The notes under the pieces: generated by a model
Told to the model about the DNA's origin: nothing
What the model saw: only the letters and a program-made list of their open reading frames with translations
The model's database searches: none
In this document: piece after piece, positions 11,513 through 15,069 of the stretch
Numbering within the stretch: the first letter of the stretch is position 1
Layout: each line of letters opens with the position of its first letter
Translations under genes and position numbers: made by a program
Assembly: GCA_034430515.1 (NCBI GenBank)
Contig: DAOUEP010000003.1
Span: 1 to 15,069, forward strand
DNA length: 15,069 nucleotides
Direction of reading: 5' to 3'
DNA from: DAOUEH01 sp034430515
GTDB taxonomy: Bacteria > Chloroflexota > Dehalococcoidia > Dehalococcoidales > RBG-16-60-22

Positions 11513-12976
11513 ATGCGCCGCAACACGATTATCGCCGTCATCATCCTCGGCCTGCTGGCCGCCTTTCTCACCCTGGTGCCGTCCCGCCAGTCCTATCTCT
11601 CGCTGGCGCTGGGCGCGGGCAGCGCTTTATTTATCATCGTTCATTTCCTCGTCGCCGCGGCCACCCGCAAACAGAGCATACACGGGGCCGGTTTCTGGAT
11701 TGCCCTGGCGAGCCTGTCTTTCCTCTTCGTGCTCATGCCGCTGGCCTTCGCCGCGGCGCTCTATCTCTGGCAGGCCTTTACCGTCATCGCCTGGGTGATG
11801 ATGGTCAGCCTCACCATGACGGTCTATTTCAACTTCCTCACCGTGCCGCTGGCCATCTACCAGAAGCACCGCGAGCTCTATGCCTTCGATACGGCCTACA
11901 CCCCCACGGTCAGCGTCCTCATCCCGGCCTATAACGAGGAGAAGGTGCTGGCCCGGACGATAGAGACCGTCCTGGAGGCGACCTATCCCGATAAAGAGGT
12001 CATCGTCATTAACGACGGCTCCACCGACCGCACCCGCCAGATTGCCGACGGCTTCGCCGACCGGGGCGTTAAGGTGATACACCGTCCCAACGGGGGCAAG
12101 GCCACCGCCCTCAACCACGGCCTGATGTTCGCCCGCGGCCAGGTCATCGTCATCGTCGACGCCGACTCCCGGGTTTGCAAGAACACCCTGGTTGAATTAG
12201 TGAAACCCTTCCGCAACCCCGAGGTGGCCGCGGTGGCCGGCAACATCAAGGTCTTTAACCGCGGCAACCTGCTCACCAAGTGCCAGGCGCTGGAATACAT
12301 CGCCAGCATCAACATCGCCCGGCGCGCCCTGGATATCTTCGGCAGCGTCTCGGTGGTGCCGGGGGCCCTGGGCGCCTACCGGCGCGAGGCCCTGGAGAGC
12401 AGCGGCCGCTACGACACGGATACTCTGGTGGAGGACTTTGACATCACCATCAAGGCGCTCAAGTCGGGCAAGGTCGTCCAGGCCAGCTCCTCGGCCGTTT
12501 CCTATACCGAGGCCCCGGAGACCATTCGCGAGTTCGTCAAGCAGCGGCTGCGCTGGTACCGGGGTAATTTCCAGGCCATGTGGAAGCACCACGACGCCGC
12601 CTACAACCACCGCTACGGCTTTCTGCAGCGGCTGGCCTTCCCCTACATGGCCATCTCGATGACCTTTCTGCCGCTGGCGGGGCTGGTGACCCTGGCGGCC
12701 ATCGTCATGCTGGCGGTCGGCGGGGCGGGGCTGTCGCTGCTGATACCCTTCGGCTTCTTCTGCTTTTTACAGTTCCTGCTCTGTTTCCTGGCCATTCGCC
12801 TCGACGGCGAGGACTGGAAGCTGGCGCTCTACTCGCCGTTTTTGATACTGGGCTACAAGCAGCTTTGCGATTTTGTGATGATTAAGAGCATGATTGACGT
12901 CCTCCTGCGCCGCAAGGTGAAGTGGGCGGGCATGAGGCGTATCGGCGCCGAGGTCTCCCGCAAGGTCCTCAACTGA
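11513..12976 (+). CDS. Membrane processive glycosyltransferase, family 2 (PgaC/NodC-like)
   Basis: A 487-aa inner-membrane beta-glycosyltransferase. There are about four hydrophobic segments before residue 115 and three after 375. The cytoplasmic catalytic domain (about 130-350) has VSVLIPAYNEE, D168 in INDGSTD, the DxD motif D216-A-D218, the base region VEDFD (E307, D308) and QRLRW (Q344, R347, W348). The last is the signature of processive enzymes such as PgaC, NodC and hyaluronan synthase. TEAPETIREFVKQRLRWYRGN is especially PgaC-like. The likely product is a beta-linked hexosamine polymer exported through the membrane, but the sugar cannot be read from sequence. The ATG at 11513 lies 1 nt after the previous stop, preceded by GGTGAGG, so translation is tightly coupled. 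The deacetylase gene follows 28 nt later. Confidence 0.9.
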   Translation: MRRNTIIAVIILGLLAAFLTLVPSRQSYLSLALGAGSALFIIVHFLVAAATRKQSIHGAGFWIALASLSFLFVLMPLAFAAALYLWQAFTVIAWVMMVSLTMTVYFNFLTVPLAIYQKHRELYAFDTAYTPTVSVLIPAYNEEKVLARTIETVLEATYPDKEVIVINDGSTDRTRQIADGFADRGVKVIHRPNGGKATALNHGLMFARGQVIVIVDADSRVCKNTLVELVKPFRNPEVAAVAGNIKVFNRGNLLTKCQALEYIASINIARRALDIFGSVSVVPGALGAYRREALESSGRYDTDTLVEDFDITIKALKSGKVVQASSSAVSYTEAPETIREFVKQRLRWYRGNFQAMWKHHDAAYNHRYGFLQRLAFPYMAISMTFLPLAGLVTLAAIVMLAVGGAGLSLLIPFGFFCFLQFLLCFLAIRLDGEDWKLALYSPFLILGYKQLCDFVMIKSMIDVLLRRKVKWAGMRRIGAEVSRKVLN

Positions 12977-13004
12977 CCCAGGCGCGCCGCCACGGGGGTG
13001 AACC

Positions 13005-13943
13005 ATGAAAAAGATAATAGCCACCGGGCTGTGCCTGCTGGGTCTGGCGGGCGTCTTCGGCTGCCAGGCGAGCCTGCCGGAGGGCTGGGAAGAGAGTCTC
13101 ACCGACAGCCTTAAGGAAAGCCTGACCGAGAGCCTGACCGAGAGCCTGACCGCAAGCCTGACCGAGGCCCTGGCGGCGACCCCGACACCCACCCCGACAG
13201 CAACCGCGACCCCGACGCCCACCCCGACGCCGACCGTCTACCACCGCCGCACCCCCCAGCCCCTGCCGGAGGACGCCCGCCTGATTTGCCTCTTCTTTGA
13301 CGACTGCTTCGCCAACCAGTACGAGGCCGCCCTGCCGGTGCTCCTGGAGCACGACTTCGCGGCTACCTTCGGCGTCATCACCGGCGTCATCGGCACCGGC
13401 CAGGGCCTCTGGCGCTACATGAACGAGGACAAGCTCCGGGTGCTGGCCGAGCTGGGCATGGATATCGCCTGCCACACCGAGACCCACCCCTCGCTGGTCG
13501 GCCTGACCGACGCCGAGCTCCGGACGGAGATAACCGACTCCAAGGCCATCCTCGAAGGGATGGGCTTTCAGGTGGAGACGATGATTTACCCCTACTACGA
13601 GTGGGACGAGCGGATTATCGACAGCGTCATCGCCGCCGGCTTCACCTGCGGCCGCGCCGGCTGGAACGAGGACCGGTACTACGACCTGACCGATACCGAC
13701 CCCCTGCGCCGCTACCACATCTTCTCCTGGCAGATTTCCGACCAGAGCCTGGAGACCTTCCGCCAGTACTGCCAGTGGGCCAGCGGCAGCACGGTGGTGT
13801 CCTTTACCTACCATCTCATTACCGACGACGGCCCGGAAGGCACCTCCGTCCCGGTCGAGAACTTCCGCGAGCAGATGACCTACCTGGCCGACGCCGGTTA
13901 TAGCGTCGTCCTCCTGCCCGACCTGGTCGCCCTCCAGGACTAG
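13005..13943 (+). CDS. Lipoprotein polysaccharide deacetylase (NodB/PgaB-like)
   Basis: A 312-aa secreted, probably lipid-anchored deacetylase. The N-terminus is a signal peptide ending in VFGC (C20; Phe at -2 is unusual for a lipobox). Residues 31-58 are seven four-residue units of SLTE type, then 59-77 is a Thr-Pro(Ala) linker, which would place the enzyme away from the membrane. The NodB domain has FFDD (D99, D100), HTETHPSL (H157, H161) forming the metal site, IYPYYEWD (about 194-201) and YHLITDD (H270). It would remove N-acetyl groups from a polymer, presumably that made by the preceding glycosyltransferase. The ATG at 13005 follows GGGGGTG at good spacing. I see no PgaB-type second domain. 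The cluster ends here; a new promoter follows 14 nt after the stop. Confidence 0.87.
   Translation: MKKIIATGLCLLGLAGVFGCQASLPEGWEESLTDSLKESLTESLTESLTASLTEALAATPTPTPTATATPTPTPTPTVYHRRTPQPLPEDARLICLFFDDCFANQYEAALPVLLEHDFAATFGVITGVIGTGQGLWRYMNEDKLRVLAELGMDIACHTETHPSLVGLTDAELRTEITDSKAILEGMGFQVETMIYPYYEWDERIIDSVIAAGFTCGRAGWNEDRYYDLTDTDPLRRYHIFSWQISDQSLETFRQYCQWASGSTVVSFTYHLITDDGPEGTSVPVENFREQMTYLADAGYSVVLLPDLVALQD
13095..13178 (+). repeat. 12-bp in-frame tandem repeat (SLTE units)
   Basis: Seven consecutive 12-bp units of the type agcctgaccgag; the central copies are nearly identical and the outer ones diverged. They encode SLTD, SLKE, SLTE, SLTE, SLTA, SLTE and ALAA. Such a tract can change copy number by slippage while keeping the frame. 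Confidence 0.9.
13179..13235 (+). repeat. Thr-Pro repeat tract
   Basis: Alternating acc/aca/acg and ccg/ccc codons encode Thr-Pro repeats (residues 59-77) with two Thr-Ala steps in the middle. This is a typical extracytoplasmic linker and possible O-glycosylation site. Confidence 0.85.
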
Positions 13944-13956
13944 CCCCCGTCGCCCG

Positions 13957-13985
13957 TTGACAGGCCGTGGCCGCCCCCCTAAAAT
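13957..13985 (+). promoter_or_regulatory. Strong sigma-70 promoter for the apgM-type gene
   Basis: Consensus TTGACA (13957-13962) and TAAAAT (13980-13985) are separated by exactly 17 nt. The start is expected near 13992, giving a leader of about 79 nt before the ATG at 14071. Confidence 0.8.
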
Positions 13986-13995
13986 GGCAGAGGAG

Positions 13996-14010
13996 GGCCG
14001 GGCGCCGGCC
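13996..14010 (+). promoter_or_regulatory. GC hairpin in the apgM leader
   Basis: GGCCGG and CCGGCC form a 6-bp all-GC stem with a 3-nt loop, right at the predicted 5' end of the transcript. No T run follows. A stabilising 5' hairpin or a protein site is possible. Confidence 0.4.
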
Positions 14011-14030
14011 TCCGCGATGCGTGGCGGCGT

Positions 14031-14042
14031 AGTTGCGCAACT
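14031..14042 (+). promoter_or_regulatory. Perfect palindrome AGTTGCGCAACT in the apgM leader
   Basis: A 12-nt perfect palindrome inside the leader, 28 nt before the start codon. It could be an operator downstream of the promoter or an RNA hairpin. Confidence 0.35.
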
Positions 14043-14070
14043 GCGGAAAGCCTGGCGGTGGCGTGGGCAT

Positions 14071-15069
14071 ATGAAATACGTCATCCTCATCATCGACGGG
14101 GCGGCCGGGTGGCCGCTGCCGGAGCGCGGCGGGAAGACCAGCCTGGAGCTGGCGGTTACCCCCCACCTGGACGCCCTGGCCGGGGCCGGCTGCCTGGGAC
14201 TGGCACGCACCGTGCCGCCGGGCATGGAGCCTTCCAGCGCCTGCGCCTGCATGTCCGTCCTGGGCTACGACCCCCGCGTTTATTATAAAGGCCGCGCCAC
14301 CATCGAGGCCCGCAGCCGGGGCATCGCCGTCGGCCCGGACGAGGCCGTCTTCCGCTGCAACCTGGTTACTGTGGCCGACGGCAACATGGACGACTACTCC
14401 GGCGGGCACATCACCACCGCGGAAGCCGGGGAAATCATCCAGACCCTCAACGAAAAACTCGGCGGCGAGGACGTGACGTTCTACCCCGGCCTGAGCTACC
14501 GCCACATCCTCAAGCTCCGGGGGCACGCCGGGGCGCTCAAAGCCGCCTGCACCCCGCCCCACGATATCCCCGGTAAGAAAATCGCCGGATACCTGCCGCG
14601 GGGGGAGGGGAGCAAGTTTCTCCGCGACCTCATGGCCCGCTCCCAGGATGCCCTGAGAGGCCACCAAATCAATCAGGCGCGGCTGGCCCGCGGCGACAAG
14701 CCCGTTACCCATATCTGGCTCTTCTGGGGCAGCGGGCGCGTCCCGGAGATGCCGCCCTTCTCCGAGGCATACGGGCTCAAGGCCGCCCTCACCTCCGGCG
14801 TGGATTTACTCAAGGGGCTGGCCCTGATGGCCGACATGACGGTGCTGGACATCCCCGGGGTTACCGACGGCCCGGACAGCGACAACGCCGCCCAGGCCGA
14901 GGGGGCGCTAAAGGCATTGGAAAAGCACGACCTGGTGGTCATCCACATCGAGGCGCCCGACGAGGCCGCCCACGGCGGGGACGCCGCCGCCAAGATTGCC
15001 GCCATCGAGGGCATCGACGCCGCGGTGGTCAGCCGCCTGCGGGCTTACCCCGGCGACCTGCGCCTGCTG
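14071..15069 (+). CDS. apgM: Cofactor-independent phosphoglycerate mutase, archaeal (ApgM) type, 3' end outside window
   Basis: An alkaline-phosphatase-superfamily enzyme interconverting 3- and 2-phosphoglycerate. 333 codons are present and the frame is open at the right edge; the family is about 400 aa. Visible are the N-terminal metal ligand in ILIIDG (D9), the nucleophile region EPSSACACMSVLGYDP (S55/S56), which reads SSA where GSD is usual, FRCNLVTVADGNMDDYSGGHI, and C-terminal ligands in EAPDEAAHGGD (D297, H301) followed by KIAAIEGID. The ATG at 14071 begins at the conserved MKYVILIIDG and has only a weak upstream G-rich patch as ribosome-binding site. It has its own strong promoter and structured leader. 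A close paralogous group is annotated as a proposed homoserine kinase, and I cannot exclude that role here. Confidence 0.85.
   Translation, partial: MKYVILIIDGAAGWPLPERGGKTSLELAVTPHLDALAGAGCLGLARTVPPGMEPSSACACMSVLGYDPRVYYKGRATIEARSRGIAVGPDEAVFRCNLVTVADGNMDDYSGGHITTAEAGEIIQTLNEKLGGEDVTFYPGLSYRHILKLRGHAGALKAACTPPHDIPGKKIAGYLPRGEGSKFLRDLMARSQDALRGHQINQARLARGDKPVTHIWLFWGSGRVPEMPPFSEAYGLKAALTSGVDLLKGLALMADMTVLDIPGVTDGPDSDNAAQAEGALKALEKHDLVVIHIEAPDEAAHGGDAAAKIAAIEGIDAAVVSRLRAYPGDLRLL

Noticed and set aside
13095..13178. Tandem 12-bp units considered as a CRISPR-like array
   Set aside because: The units are contiguous without spacers and in frame within a lipoprotein gene.
12969..14252. Long minus-strand frame opposite the deacetylase and apgM
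   Set aside because: Antisense to two well-supported genes; its apparent repeats (RLSVRLS type) are the complement of the SLTE tract.

Overview
The window is a GC-rich bacterial chromosome segment of ordinary dense gene content. I see no insertion sequence, prophage or CRISPR array. The gene set (RtcB with archease, paired small MaoC-type dehydratases, an iron-sulfur flavoprotein, an archaeal-type phosphoglycerate mutase, a TackOD1-type zinc-ribbon protein, frequent TTG starts) suggests an anaerobic Chloroflexota, most likely a Dehalococcoidia-like lineage. That placement is an inference from gene content, not from a marker search.

Layout. From 1 to about 7006 every gene is on the minus strand. 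Reading leftward from the middle these are dnaA, the tight obg-nadD-flavoprotein cluster (gaps of 4 and 1 nt), the two MaoC-type dehydratase subunits, archease, and rtcB, which runs off the left edge. From 7366 to the right edge every protein gene is on the plus strand: fmt-mazG, then a three-gene cluster (receiver/zinc-ribbon protein, membrane glycosyltransferase, lipoprotein polysaccharide deacetylase), then an apgM-type gene cut by the right edge. One tRNA-Pro(CGG) lies on the minus strand, ending 1 nt from the mazG stop. The strand switch falls in the dnaA-fmt spacer (7007-7365). That spacer holds A/T tracts, palindromes and a repeated CCGGTTG motif but no recognisable DnaA box.

How the genes work together. 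RtcB and archease form an RNA-ligase pair. The two MaoC-like proteins probably form one hydratase/dehydratase heterodimer. Obg, NadD and the flavoprotein look like one transcription unit for GTPase/ribosome control, NAD synthesis and redox chemistry. Fmt and MazG share a very clear promoter. The 9580-13943 cluster resembles an exopolysaccharide synthesis and deacetylation module (PgaC/PgaB logic) placed directly behind an unusual signalling protein. This is the best candidate for an undescribed system here.

Main oddities. DnaA has Ala-Ala-Ala where the canonical DnaA-box-reading helix has His-Thr-Thr. The adjacent spacer looks origin-like but lacks standard DnaA boxes. The signalling protein ends in two diverged copies of a nuclease-like domain. 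A repeat of about 70 bp occurs three times in intergenic DNA. Obg has Glu instead of Asp in its G3 motif.
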